Assembly: GCA_040752295.1 (NCBI GenBank)
Contig: JBFMFE010000097.1
Location: 1 to 47,949 of the forward strand
Source: JBFMFE01 sp040752295
GTDB lineage: Bacteria; UBP15; UBA6099; JBFMBQ01
Direction of reading: 5' to 3'
Length of the DNA: 47,949 bases
The first letter of the stretch is position 1, and each line of letters starts with the position of its first letter. Shown here piece after piece: positions 1-7,906 of this stretch. The translations under genes were made by a program, and so were the position numbers. A model generated the notes under the pieces. That model saw nothing but the letters and a program-made list of their open reading frames with translations. It searched no databases and was not told the DNA's origin.

Positions 1-1210
1 ATCAGCGAACACGCCGTTCCTCGACCGGCTGGCGGACGAAGGCGCGGTCTACGAGAACGTCTGGTCGCCCGGCGCGGCGACGTACCTGAGCGTGCCGTCG
101 CTCTTCACGGGGCTTGACCCCTACGAGTCGAACTCGTTCAACCTCAGCGAATGGAATTCCGGGATGAGCCTCGTCCCGCGGTTCGAGGCGGCGGGGTACT
201 ACACGGCGGGATTCTCCGCCAACTCGCTTGTCGGTCCTCTCGACAACTTCGACGCCGGGTTCAGGTTCTTCCGCGTCCGCTTCTGGCCCCCCGCGGACGT
301 GATGTTCAACGAGCTGAAGACCCACTTTCTCTACTCATGGAAAAACCGCTTCCCGTTCTTTCTGTACGTCCACCTCATAGACCCTCACGACCCGTACTTC
401 GCGCCGGACGCAATCGCCGACCTGTCGCGGCGCGGCAGACCGCCCGGCTTCGCCGCCGACCCCAGGGACACGCGGCACAAATACGTGCTCGAAGGGCTGA
501 ACCCCGCCGACTACCTGCCGCCCGGCAACGCCGGCTACATGCGCACGCTCTACGACGAGGAAGTCCGATACGCGGACGGATGGCTGGAGCGGACGTTCAA
601 CATGATGAAGGACGCGGGCGCACTCGACGGCACGCTCGTCGTCGTGACCGCCGACCACGGAGAGATGTTCCTCGAGCACGGCGACCTGATGCACGGCACG
701 CAGCTTTACGAGGAAACGGTGCGCGTGCCGCTCATACTGTGGGGCAGCCTGCCGCCGGGGCTGAAGCCGGGAACGCGCGTCGCCGAGCCTCACTCCCTGA
801 TGGAGCTTCTGCCCTCGATACTGGACTGGCAGGGGATCGAGGCGCCCGGCGCCGCCGCGAAACGGGCGACGCTGTTCCCGGGGCAGCCGCCCCCGCCGCC
901 GCCGTTCGTCGCGACGACCGGCCTACCCTTCGACGCCTACGGCGAGGACCACGAACTCATCTGCATCCGCGACGGCGACTTCAAGCTGATACTCGACGTC
1001 ACCGCCGGCGAGCGCAGGCTGTTCAACCTCAGCGACGACCCCGGCGAGCGGCGCGACCTGTCGGAGGAAATGCCCCCCGCCGCCGACCGCCTCGCGGAAC
1101 TGGCGCTCGCGCAGCGCGACGCCTCGCGCCGGGCGAACGCCGTCCGCGATGACGCCAAACCATCGCCGACGCTCATAAGGCGGCTCAAGGCTCTCGGGTA
1201 CGTAAAGTGA
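1..1210 (+). CDS. Sulfatase-fold (alkaline phosphatase superfamily) hydrolase, 5'-truncated
   Basis: The open frame enters from the window edge (reading from base 2) and ends at TGA 1208-1210, so the N-terminus and first metal-binding motif are missing. Seen: a TPFLDRLADEG segment typical of sulfatases near the start, then TADHGEMFLEHG and LYEETVRVPLILWG, the conserved metal-binding DHG region and its downstream block. The first in-window ATG (base 92) is not the start. The formylglycine position of the C/S-x-P-x-R signature is Thr in a T-Y-L-S-V-P-S-L-F-T-G stretch and the Arg is Val. A classical formylglycine sulfatase is therefore unlikely; a Thr nucleophile, as in LtaS or phosphoethanolamine transferases, or another phospho-ester activity is possible. 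Substrate is unknown. Confidence 0.88.
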   Translation, partial: SANTPFLDRLADEGAVYENVWSPGAATYLSVPSLFTGLDPYESNSFNLSEWNSGMSLVPRFEAAGYYTAGFSANSLVGPLDNFDAGFRFFRVRFWPPADVMFNELKTHFLYSWKNRFPFFLYVHLIDPHDPYFAPDAIADLSRRGRPPGFAADPRDTRHKYVLEGLNPADYLPPGNAGYMRTLYDEEVRYADGWLERTFNMMKDAGALDGTLVVVTADHGEMFLEHGDLMHGTQLYEETVRVPLILWGSLPPGLKPGTRVAEPHSLMELLPSILDWQGIEAPGAAAKRATLFPGQPPPPPPFVATTGLPFDAYGEDHELICIRDGDFKLILDVTAGERRLFNLSDDPGERRDLSEEMPPAADRLAELALAQRDASRRANAVRDDAKPSPTLIRRLKALGYVK

Positions 1211-1236
1211 GACTCCCGGCGCCGTCCCCTCCGTCG

Positions 1237-1265
1237 TTGTGAACACGGAAACACGCCTGTAAAAT
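1237..1265 (+). promoter_or_regulatory. Predicted sigma70-type promoter for the DUF4127-tsaD pair
   Basis: TTGTGA (1237-1242) and TAAAAT (1260-1265) are separated by exactly 17 bp. The expected transcription start is near 1272, about 12 bases before the ATG at 1284. Prediction by motif only. Confidence 0.5.
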
Positions 1266-1283
1266 ACACGTCGGCTTCGCGCG

Positions 1284-2780
1284 ATGAAACTGCTCGTTCC
1301 CCACGACAGCCGTCCGGTCTCTCTCGATCTGCCCCGGAAAATCGCCGCCATCGGGGCGGACGTTCTCCGTACCCCCCCGCTGAAATGGCTTGGTGACAGG
1401 GACCGGCGCGGCAGCGCGGCGAGCGTGCTGCGATGGCTTCACGGCAACGCCGGCGCCGGCGCGCTCTTTGCCTCTCTCGATTTCCTGCTCTTCGGGGGTC
1501 TCGTCTTCTCGAGGGAGCCGTCCGATCCTCCCTTCCGCCCCGGCGAAGTCGTCGAAAAACTCAGGCTGATCAAGGAGTTGATCCCGGGGCTTCAAATCCA
1601 CGCGTTCAAGAGCGTTCTGAGGGACTCCGTGACGGTTCGCGACGCGGAATCGCTGAGACTCTGGAAATCCATGGCGGAGAAGGGCGCGCACCCGCAATGG
1701 TTCCTCGACATGCGGAACAGAAACCACGGTTTCGATCTCGACCTGCTGACCGCCGCCGCCGCCGGCGTCTTCGATACGCTCGTGTTCGCAAAGGAAGACA
1801 CCGCCCCGGGCGACCCCTTCCGCCGCGAGACGGATGAACTGGAAGAGAGGGCGAGGGAAGACGCGCTCGCGCGGCGCGTTTTCGTCACGACCGGGACCGA
1901 CGAGACGGCGCTTCTGCTCGTTGCCCGCGCCGCGGGCGGCGGAAACGACGCGCCGCCCTCGTTTTTCATCCACCCCGCCGGGGCGCGCCTCGAATCCGCG
2001 CCCGCGTACGAGAACCAGCCTCTCGCGGAAACCATAGCCCGGCAGGCGCGGATTTGCGGATGCGCCGTGACCGGCGACGCGGAAAACGCCTCGATAGAGA
2101 TAATCCCGCACTTCGGCTCACGCGCTCCCGAGGACGTCTTCCTCCTCCAGCTCGGCGGAAAGCGCCGTTTCCGCACGGACCCCGGCGCGGCGGAGAACAC
2201 GCTCGCGCTCGTCGCCTCTCGCCTCGCCGCGGGAAAACGTGTCGCCCTTCTCGACTGCGCCTTCATAAACGGGGGCGACGCGGCGCTCGCCGCCCAACTC
2301 CTGAAAAGAAAAATGTTCTTTTCGCTCTTTTCATACGCCGGATGGAACACGCTCGCGAACCGCTCCGGCTGTCTCATCGCGCACTGCGCCGTACTGTGGC
2401 GCGCTCTGCAACGCGCCGGCGCCGCAAAACAGCGTGAGCGCGTCCTGAAAAAACACCTGGCGTTCATGATCGAGCGCCTCGCGCACGACTGCGCGTTCTC
2501 CTCGGCGGCAAGGGGACGCCTTATTCAGTCCGCCGACCCCGCAGGAAACTTCGACGACACGCTCCAGGCTTCCCGCACGCTCACGGAAGACCTCGCCGCG
2601 GAGCTGAAGAAGTTCATGGAACACGCCTCCGGCGCCGTGCTCGACTCGTTCCTCCCCTCAACCCGGTTCGTTCTGAACGGCGCCGCGGTGAAAAGGGCGT
2701 GGTTCCCCTGGAACCGTGCTTTCGAGATGGATGCCCGGATAGAGAGCGACATCACGCTTATGAGTGTGGCCCCCCCATGA
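1284..2780 (+). CDS. DUF4127 family protein
   Basis: This is a 498-residue protein without an obvious signal peptide. The N-terminus (PHDSRPVSLDLPRKIAAIG, then a PPLKWLGD block) and the SLDFLLFGGLVFSR segment near residue 75 match my recollection of the DUF4127 family. That family usually starts with a D-D/S-R-P motif and runs about 500 residues, so this looks full length. Its biochemical function is not established. The stop codon overlaps the tsaD start as ATGA (2777-2780), indicating translational coupling. A promoter-like element lies at 1237-1265, so this gene probably heads a two-gene operon. No internal frameshift is seen. Confidence 0.85.
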   Translation: MKLLVPHDSRPVSLDLPRKIAAIGADVLRTPPLKWLGDRDRRGSAASVLRWLHGNAGAGALFASLDFLLFGGLVFSREPSDPPFRPGEVVEKLRLIKELIPGLQIHAFKSVLRDSVTVRDAESLRLWKSMAEKGAHPQWFLDMRNRNHGFDLDLLTAAAAGVFDTLVFAKEDTAPGDPFRRETDELEERAREDALARRVFVTTGTDETALLLVARAAGGGNDAPPSFFIHPAGARLESAPAYENQPLAETIARQARICGCAVTGDAENASIEIIPHFGSRAPEDVFLLQLGGKRRFRTDPGAAENTLALVASRLAAGKRVALLDCAFINGGDAALAAQLLKRKMFFSLFSYAGWNTLANRSGCLIAHCAVLWRALQRAGAAKQRERVLKKHLAFMIERLAHDCAFSSAARGRLIQSADPAGNFDDTLQASRTLTEDLAAELKKFMEHASGAVLDSFLPSTRFVLNGAAVKRAWFPWNRAFEMDARIESDITLMSVAPP

Positions 2781-3805
2781 CGCACCCGGCGCGGCGCGGC
2801 GGAAAAGACGACGATTTTCTGACGCTCGGGATCGAGACATCGTGCGACGAGACGTCGGTGGCGGTACTGCGCGGGGGGAACCGGCTTCTTTCCAATTCGA
2901 CCGCCTCGCAGGTCGAGACCCACGCCCCGTTCGGCGGTGTGGTGCCGGAGCTGGCGGCGCGCCGGCACGAGGCAAATCTCAACCCCCTTCTGAAAATGGC
3001 GCTCGAGGAAGCCGGCGCGTCGTTCGGCGACATCTCGCTAATCGGCGTCACGACTGGTCCGGGGCTTGCTGTGAGCCTCGCCGTCGGCATCGCGTGCGCC
3101 CGCGCCATATCGAGCCTCACGAGGACGCCCTGCGTCGGTGTCAGTCACCTCATGGGGCACATGCTGGCGAACCTCCTCGACATGGAAAGCCCTGTGTTCC
3201 CCGCCGTGAGCCTTATCGTTTCGGGCGGACACACGGAACTGTTCTACATGCGCTCGGCGCTCGATTACGAGCGGCTGGGCGGCACGGTGGACGACGCGGC
3301 GGGAGAGGCGTTTGACAAGATAGCGCGTTTTCTCGGACTGGGCTATCCCGGCGGACCCGCGATCGAGGCGGCGGCGGCGAAGGCGGGAAAATCATCCGTC
3401 CGCTTTCCCCGTCCGATGCTCGGGGCGGAAAATTTCGACTTCAGCTTCAGCGGGCTGAAAACGGCTGTGATAAACCACGTGAAAGAGCGTGGTCGGAGCG
3501 CCGATCCCTTCGAAATCGCCTTCGCTTTCGAGGACGCGGTCGCGACCGTTCTCACCGAAAAAACGGTCCGCGCGGCGGCGAAGACAGGCGTCACGCAGGC
3601 GTACGTGTCCGGCGGCGTCGCCGCGAACCGCATGTTAAGGGAAAAGATGCGTTCAAGATGCGATGATGAGGGTATCGCACTGCACATTCCCCCTCCCCTG
3701 TTCTGCACCGACAACGCGGCGATGATAGCGAAAGCAGCCTTTGAACTTTACACACATGGTCGAAAAGGACACCCGCTTACCCCTGCGCCAAACTTGCTTA
3801 TTTGA
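2777..3805 (+). CDS. tsaD: tRNA N6-threonylcarbamoyladenosine transferase TsaD
   Basis: TsaD (Gcp/YgjD/Kae1 family) transfers the threonylcarbamoyl group to A37 of ANN-decoding tRNAs, in the cytoplasm with TsaB and TsaE. Seen: the N-terminal GIETSCDETSVAV motif, the metal-binding HLMGHM (H-x3-H), VSGGHTEL, DDAAGEAFDKIARFLGLGYPGGP, FSFSGLKTA, and the C-terminal CTDNAAMIA with the metal-binding Asp. The length of 342 residues is normal. The frame is open upstream, but the ATG at 2777 gives the ATGA overlap with the DUF4127 gene and a family-typical N-terminus; the upstream extension is antisense-like noise. Neither tsaB nor tsaE is nearby. Confidence 0.97.
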   Translation: MTHPARRGGKDDDFLTLGIETSCDETSVAVLRGGNRLLSNSTASQVETHAPFGGVVPELAARRHEANLNPLLKMALEEAGASFGDISLIGVTTGPGLAVSLAVGIACARAISSLTRTPCVGVSHLMGHMLANLLDMESPVFPAVSLIVSGGHTELFYMRSALDYERLGGTVDDAAGEAFDKIARFLGLGYPGGPAIEAAAAKAGKSSVRFPRPMLGAENFDFSFSGLKTAVINHVKERGRSADPFEIAFAFEDAVATVLTEKTVRAAAKTGVTQAYVSGGVAANRMLREKMRSRCDDEGIALHIPPPLFCTDNAAMIAKAAFELYTHGRKGHPLTPAPNLLI

Positions 3806-3889
3806 CGCTATAGCCATCGAATGTATTGCATTGTGCCTGAAAATCGCTTTTTTCAGCCTGTTTAACAGCTACTCTTATCCTTTTAAAGT

Positions 3890-3990
3890 CGAGTTTTTCC
3901 ACAAAACGTATGTTCTATTGAAAAAAGCCTTGTGAATTTGTGGAAAACTCTGTGAATAAGCGTTCACTACCGCATTTCATATTCACAGAA
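3890..3990. other. Cluster of DnaA-box-like 9-mers in an AT-rich gap (possible oriC or DnaA-regulated region)
   Basis: Three exact matches to TTWTNCACA lie within 65 bp: TTTTCCACA at 3895-3903 (plus), TTTTCCACA at 3939-3947 (minus) and TTATTCACA at 3951-3959 (minus). A one-mismatch site, ATATTCACA, is at 3979-3987. The 307-bp gap 3806-4112 is clearly more AT-rich than the surrounding genes and otherwise holds only the guaB3 promoter. dnaA, dnaN, gidA and rpmH are not in the window, so an origin assignment is only a hypothesis; a DnaA-controlled promoter is the alternative. Confidence 0.4.
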
Positions 3991-4073
3991 TCCCGCAATC
4001 GCTGATGTGATGCCGTTTTGGAGGCTTTCGCCGGAAGGAAACCCTTTAACGGACGGCTGAACAGCCCGATTTA

Positions 4074-4102
4074 TTGACAAAGGTTGACCGGTCTGTTACA
4101 AT
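4074..4102 (+). promoter_or_regulatory. Near-consensus sigma70 promoter for guaB3
   Basis: TTGACA (4074-4079) and TACAAT (4097-4102) are spaced by 17 bp, matching 11 of 12 consensus positions. The predicted start of transcription (about 4109) is only a few bases before the ATG at 4113. This rules out the TTG at 4074 as start codon and implies a nearly leaderless mRNA. Confidence 0.7.
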
Positions 4103-4112
4103 CCCTCAACTC

Positions 4113-5270
4113 ATGAAACTGAAGACAGGCGGGCGGACAATCCCTTTTGCGCTCGGTTTTGACGACGTCTCGATAGTGCCCTCGGGCACGACCATGGACC
4201 CCGAGGACGTTTCCACCGATTTCAGGCTCGGAAATCACGTTTTTTCCATTCCTTTCATAGCCTCGGCAATGGACGGCGTGGTGGACGTCCGCTTCGCTGT
4301 CGAGATGGGAAAGCTGGGCGGACTGGCTGTGCTTAATCTGCACGGACTTCAGACGAGGTACGAAGACCCGGGAGAACAGATTGAGAGGATAATCGCAGCC
4401 GGCGCTGCGGACGCGACGCCCCTTATACAGAGCGTTTATAAGTCGGAAATAAAGGAAGACCTTGTAATAAAGAGAATCAGGGAGATGAAGAAGGGTAAAA
4501 TCGTCTGCGCTGTTTCATCCGTTCCGCAGGACGCGGAACGCTTCGGAGAGGTCGCCGAGGACGCCGGCGCCGATGTATTCGTTGTTCAATCCACGGTCAC
4601 GTCCGTGCGCCACGTGTCCTCGCGCCGCAAGGCTCTGGACCTGAAAAAGCTGTGCAGAAGGCTGAAAATCCCCGTTGTCGCAGGCAACTGCGTGGGGCGG
4701 CGCGTGGTAAGAGACCTCATGGATGCGGGTGCGGCGGGCGTGCTCGTGGGCGTGGGACCCGGCGCCGCGTGCACAACGAGGGGAGTACTCGGCATCGGCG
4801 CGCCGCAGGTGACGGCGACGCTCGAAGCCGCCGCCGCGAGGGACGAATTTCACAAAGCCACGCGCAGGTACGTCCCCGTCATCACCGACGGCGGCATGTC
4901 CACAGGCGGCGAGGTGGTGAAGGCGTTCGCCTCGGGGGCGGACGCGGTCATGCTCGGCGCCATCTTCGCAAAAAGCAGGGAAGCCCCGGGAAAGGGCTTC
5001 CACTGGGGCATGGCGACCTCCCACGAAGCCCTCCCGAGGGGGACGAGGATTCACGTCGGGGTCCGCGGCGCCCTGAAAAACATACTCGCGGGTCCCGCAG
5101 AGGTGGACGACGGCACGCAGAACCTTGTGGGGTGCCTCAAATCGGCGATGGGCGTGTGCGGGGCGAAGAACATAAGGGCTTTCCACAGGGTCGAACTCGT
5201 CGCCTCAACCTCTTTCATGACGGAGGGCAAGGCGTACCAGTTCGCCCAGAAAACCGGCATGGGCAGATAG
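4113..5270 (+). CDS. guaB3: GuaB3-type IMP dehydrogenase family protein (no CBS domains)
   Basis: This is a 385-residue TIM-barrel protein of the IMPDH/GMP reductase family. Seen: an N-terminal FALGFDDVSIVPS segment, SAMDGVVD, GRLGGLAVLN-like KLGGLAVLN, and the catalytic loop GPGAACTTRGVLGIG with Cys220. These are followed by ITDGGMSTGGEVVKAFASGADAVMLG, the conserved phosphate-binding region. There is no CBS (Bateman) insertion, and the length fits the GuaB3 subfamily found in actinobacteria, cyanobacteria and others rather than canonical GuaB (about 490). I chose the ATG at 4113 because the promoter at 4074-4102 overlaps any earlier start. IMP dehydrogenase or GMP reductase-like activity is inferred from family. 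The last codons are duplicated downstream (5248-5354). Confidence 0.9.
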   Translation: MKLKTGGRTIPFALGFDDVSIVPSGTTMDPEDVSTDFRLGNHVFSIPFIASAMDGVVDVRFAVEMGKLGGLAVLNLHGLQTRYEDPGEQIERIIAAGAADATPLIQSVYKSEIKEDLVIKRIREMKKGKIVCAVSSVPQDAERFGEVAEDAGADVFVVQSTVTSVRHVSSRRKALDLKKLCRRLKIPVVAGNCVGRRVVRDLMDAGAAGVLVGVGPGAACTTRGVLGIGAPQVTATLEAAAARDEFHKATRRYVPVITDGGMSTGGEVVKAFASGADAVMLGAIFAKSREAPGKGFHWGMATSHEALPRGTRIHVGVRGALKNILAGPAEVDDGTQNLVGCLKSAMGVCGAKNIRAFHRVELVASTSFMTEGKAYQFAQKTGMGR

Positions 5271-5354
5271 GATGAACATACGGATTGGTAGGAGAAAGGC
5301 TCTCAAAAAAATATGATAGAAAACCAGCATGGGCAGATAGGATGAACATACGGA
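5248..5354 (+). repeat. Direct duplication of the guaB3/next-gene junction (period 70 bp)
   Basis: The 37-bp segment 5248-5284 (guaB3 3' end, stop codon, and ATGAACATACGGA of the next gene) recurs at 5318-5354 with one mismatch (G5256 to A5326). A 33-bp non-repeated segment (5285-5317) lies between the copies. guaB3 uses its stop in the first copy and the downstream gene uses the ATG in the second copy, so both genes stay intact. The offset of 70 bp puts the two ATGs in different frames. Confidence 0.9.
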
Positions 5355-5965
5355 GCGGATATCAACACGGGTTCGCCGCCGGGGAAGAGAACCTGAATCT
5401 CGCCCTCGCCTCGGAACTGCTTCGGCACGACCCGGTGTTTCACAGGATTCCGCTGAGCGAAGTGCCGGGCATCGTCAACGGCGCAATCCGCCACGGCGCG
5501 GAAACCGCCGGCAGAACGCTGAGGAGGTTCGGCGCGCGCGAGCCGATACGGATCGCCAACCTGATGGACGTGCGCATAATCTTCGACATAACCAGCAGCC
5601 AGTCCCGTCCGCTGAACGTTCTTTCGAGGTACTCGGAGAACCCTCCCACCATAGTGATATACGAATCGGCGCTGAGGAACTGCCGTGAAAAGGTGGCGAC
5701 GTGGGAGATCAGGTCGCGCGTCCTGCTCTCGGAGCTGACCAACATCTGCGTTTCGCACGAGCTTTACCATCACCTCGAGCGCGCTTCCATGAACTTCATA
5801 GACCTGACCTACCGTGTACCGGTGCTCAACCTCGGGTTCATCAGGATTGAAAAGAGCGTGAGGACGCTGAGCGAGATATCGGCGCACTCTTTCGCGCGCA
5901 CGCTTTTGAACCTGCCGATACTGCCCTGCTGCCTGGACCCGAGGATTTTCGCCGCCGCCGGCTGA
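5342..5965 (+). CDS. Small HExxH-motif protein, putative metallopeptidase-like
   Basis: This is a 207-residue cytoplasmic-looking protein that I do not recognise as a named family. It carries SHELYHHLE, an HExxH zinc-binding motif (H139, E140, H143), followed about 35 residues later by SEISAHSFA (E178, H182), a plausible third zinc ligand. The arrangement resembles ImmA/IrrE-like and related short zinc proteins, but peptidase activity is inference only. The ATG at 5342 is preferred: the longer frame starting at 5285 runs through the duplicated junction, and MNIRSGYQHG begins just after the second repeat copy. It lies between guaB3 and an M23 peptidase gene, apparently in one transcription unit. 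Confidence 0.75.
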   Translation: MNIRSGYQHGFAAGEENLNLALASELLRHDPVFHRIPLSEVPGIVNGAIRHGAETAGRTLRRFGAREPIRIANLMDVRIIFDITSSQSRPLNVLSRYSENPPTIVIYESALRNCREKVATWEIRSRVLLSELTNICVSHELYHHLERASMNFIDLTYRVPVLNLGFIRIEKSVRTLSEISAHSFARTLLNLPILPCCLDPRIFAAAG

Positions 5966-5980
5966 AACGGACAGGTGGGC

Positions 5981-6868
5981 ATGACCAGAAAGCGCTTCGC
6001 GAGCCTCGTGATACTTCCCAGGTTCGGGAGGTCATTCTACCACGTCGCGGTCTCGTACAGGTTCCTCTACGCGGTTGCCGGCATTGTCTTCGCCGTGTTT
6101 GCGGCGAACGCCGTCCTCGTCACCAACTACATCGGACTGAAGAGGCAGACGCAGGAGATGAGCGGCGTCGAAACGGTCGAAGCCCAGATACTGCGCCTTT
6201 CGGAGACGGCGGACCGGATCGAACGCGAACTGAGCGAAATCGAGCGGGCGAACCAGAGGATCGAGGAGAAGACGGGGATAACGATCAGAACTCCCCGCGG
6301 CGAGGACTCATGGAGCCTGCCGTCGCGCGGATATTACACGGTGGACGACGTGAGGGAACGGCTCGCGGCGCTCGGCGACGAGATCGCCGAGAGGAAAGCC
6401 ATCACCGCGGACGCCGAGAAGGAGATAGACAGGCTCGTCGGCGTTCTGAGCCAGATACCCTCGATCCCCCCGGTGAAGAGAGTGAAGATCAACTCTGGAT
6501 TCGGCTACAGGGTGCACCCCCTCTACGGGCGGTGGGAGTTCCACGAGGGGATTGACATCGAGGGGACGTACAACACGCCGATCTACGCGACGGCGGACGG
6601 CGCGGTGAAGTTTTCCGACTGGCGGTACGGGTACGGGCTGATGGTGAGCATAGACCACGGCAACGGATTCAGCACGGTGTACGCGCACAACTCGCGGAAT
6701 CTCGTCCGTGCGGGCGAGCGCGTCAGGAAAGGGCAGATCGTCGCCTTCGTCGGGCGCACGGGCACCACCACCGGCACACACGTCCACTACGAGGTGCGTT
6801 ACAAGAACCGCATAGTGAATCCAGTGAAGTTCCTGAACCTGACGATAAAGGACGTTTCCCGGTACTGA
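5981..6868 (+). CDS. Membrane-anchored M23 family (LytM-like) metallopeptidase
   Basis: This 295-residue protein has a short basic N-terminus, one transmembrane segment (about residues 25-48), a coiled-coil region (about 50-160, rich in Glu/Arg heptads), and a C-terminal peptidase M23 domain. The domain shows INSGFGYRVHPLYG, FHEGIDIEG (zinc ligands H188 and D192) and THVHYEVRY (H267, H269), so the catalytic LytM residues are present. It should cleave peptidoglycan cross-links, or activate amidases, on the outer face of the inner membrane. The ATG at 5981 was chosen over the in-frame GTG at 5975 because it is preceded by a purine-rich GGTGGG stretch. It resembles the proteins found with shape or sporulation loci, but no such partners are adjacent. 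Confidence 0.93.
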   Translation: MTRKRFASLVILPRFGRSFYHVAVSYRFLYAVAGIVFAVFAANAVLVTNYIGLKRQTQEMSGVETVEAQILRLSETADRIERELSEIERANQRIEEKTGITIRTPRGEDSWSLPSRGYYTVDDVRERLAALGDEIAERKAITADAEKEIDRLVGVLSQIPSIPPVKRVKINSGFGYRVHPLYGRWEFHEGIDIEGTYNTPIYATADGAVKFSDWRYGYGLMVSIDHGNGFSTVYAHNSRNLVRAGERVRKGQIVAFVGRTGTTTGTHVHYEVRYKNRIVNPVKFLNLTIKDVSRY

Positions 6869-6886
6869 CGGGGCGATGGGCGGTTG

Positions 6887-7906
6887 ATGAAACCCCGAAA
6901 AAACCTCACCTACAAGGACTCCGGCGTAGACATCTCATCGGGTGAGCGGGCGGTCGAGCTTATAAGGGAAAAGGTCTCACGGACGTTCATACCCGGCGTG
7001 CTGACTGAAATCGGGGGTTTCGGGAGCCTGTTTTCCCTGCGCGATTACCCGATGGAGGACCCGGTTCTGGTGTCCGGCGCCGACGGCGTGGGGACGAAAC
7101 TCAAGGTCGCGTTCATGATGAACCGGCACGACACCGTCGGGATTGACGCGGTCGCGATGTGCGCGAACGACGTGATCACGACGGGCGCGCGCCCGCTGTT
7201 TTTTCTCGATTACATAGGGACCGGCAGACTCGACCCGGGGACGGTGGTCGAGATAGTGGACGGGCTTGCGGAGGGGTGCAGGCGCGCCGGGTGCGCGCTC
7301 GTCGGCGGAGAAACGGCGGAGATGCCCGGAATCTACGCCCCGGGCGAGTACGACCTCGCGGGCTTCTGCGTGGGGATCGTCGAGAGGACAAAGATAATAG
7401 ACGGGACATCCATTCGACCGGGCGACGCGGTGATAGGTCTGCCATCATCCGGGCTTCACAGCAACGGATTCTCCCTCGTGCGCAAGGTCGTCTTCGAGGT
7501 TCACGGCATGGACCCCTTCGGGTACGTCGCGGAATTAGGCGCGCCGCTCGGCGACGCGCTCCTCGAACCGACGGTCATATACGCGGACGCCGTGCTGAAG
7601 CTCGTCGAAAAGTTTCCCGTTGGGGGGATCGCCCACGTCACGGGCGGCGGGCTTGCCGGGAACCTTTCGCGGGTGATTCCCGTGGGGCTTAAGGCGGAAA
7701 TCGTTCCTGAGAGCTGGACGCCGCCGCCCGTTTTCGGGTTCATCCGGGAACTCGGCGGCATCGCCGGCGAGGAGATGAACAGGGTCTTCAACATGGGGAT
7801 AGGGATGGCGCTCGTCGTGCCGGGCGGCGCGGCGTCCGACGTCCTCGGGTTTCTGTCCGAACAGTCATCGGGAGGGTTCGAGATCGGCAGGATAGCGGCG
7901 AAATGA
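6887..7906 (+). CDS. purM: Phosphoribosylformylglycinamidine cyclo-ligase PurM
   Basis: PurM (AIR synthetase) closes the imidazole ring, converting FGAM plus ATP to AIR in de novo purine synthesis. Seen: YKDSGVDISSGERAVELI at the N-terminus, VSGADGVGTKLKVAF, DAVAMCANDVITTGARPLFFLDYI, LVGGETAEMPG, GLPSSGLHSNGFSLVRK and HVTGGGLAGNLSR, all hallmark PurM segments. The 339-residue length is typical. The ATG at 6887 is better placed than the TTG at 6884, with GGGGCGATGGG upstream as ribosome binding site. Its stop overlaps the next ATG (ATGA at 7903-7906). It heads a purine operon with a histidine phosphatase and purH. Confidence 0.97.
   Translation: MKPRKNLTYKDSGVDISSGERAVELIREKVSRTFIPGVLTEIGGFGSLFSLRDYPMEDPVLVSGADGVGTKLKVAFMMNRHDTVGIDAVAMCANDVITTGARPLFFLDYIGTGRLDPGTVVEIVDGLAEGCRRAGCALVGGETAEMPGIYAPGEYDLAGFCVGIVERTKIIDGTSIRPGDAVIGLPSSGLHSNGFSLVRKVVFEVHGMDPFGYVAELGAPLGDALLEPTVIYADAVLKLVEKFPVGGIAHVTGGGLAGNLSRVIPVGLKAEIVPESWTPPPVFGFIRELGGIAGEEMNRVFNMGIGMALVVPGGAASDVLGFLSEQSSGGFEIGRIAAK

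Noticed and set aside
3741..3935. 64-residue plus-strand frame across the tsaD 3' end and the AT-rich gap
   Set aside because: It overlaps conserved TsaD C-terminal coding in another frame, and its residues show no protein-like pattern.
4074..4112. N-terminal extension of guaB3 from a TTG at 4074
   Set aside because: The extension coincides with a near-consensus promoter whose transcript would start downstream of it.
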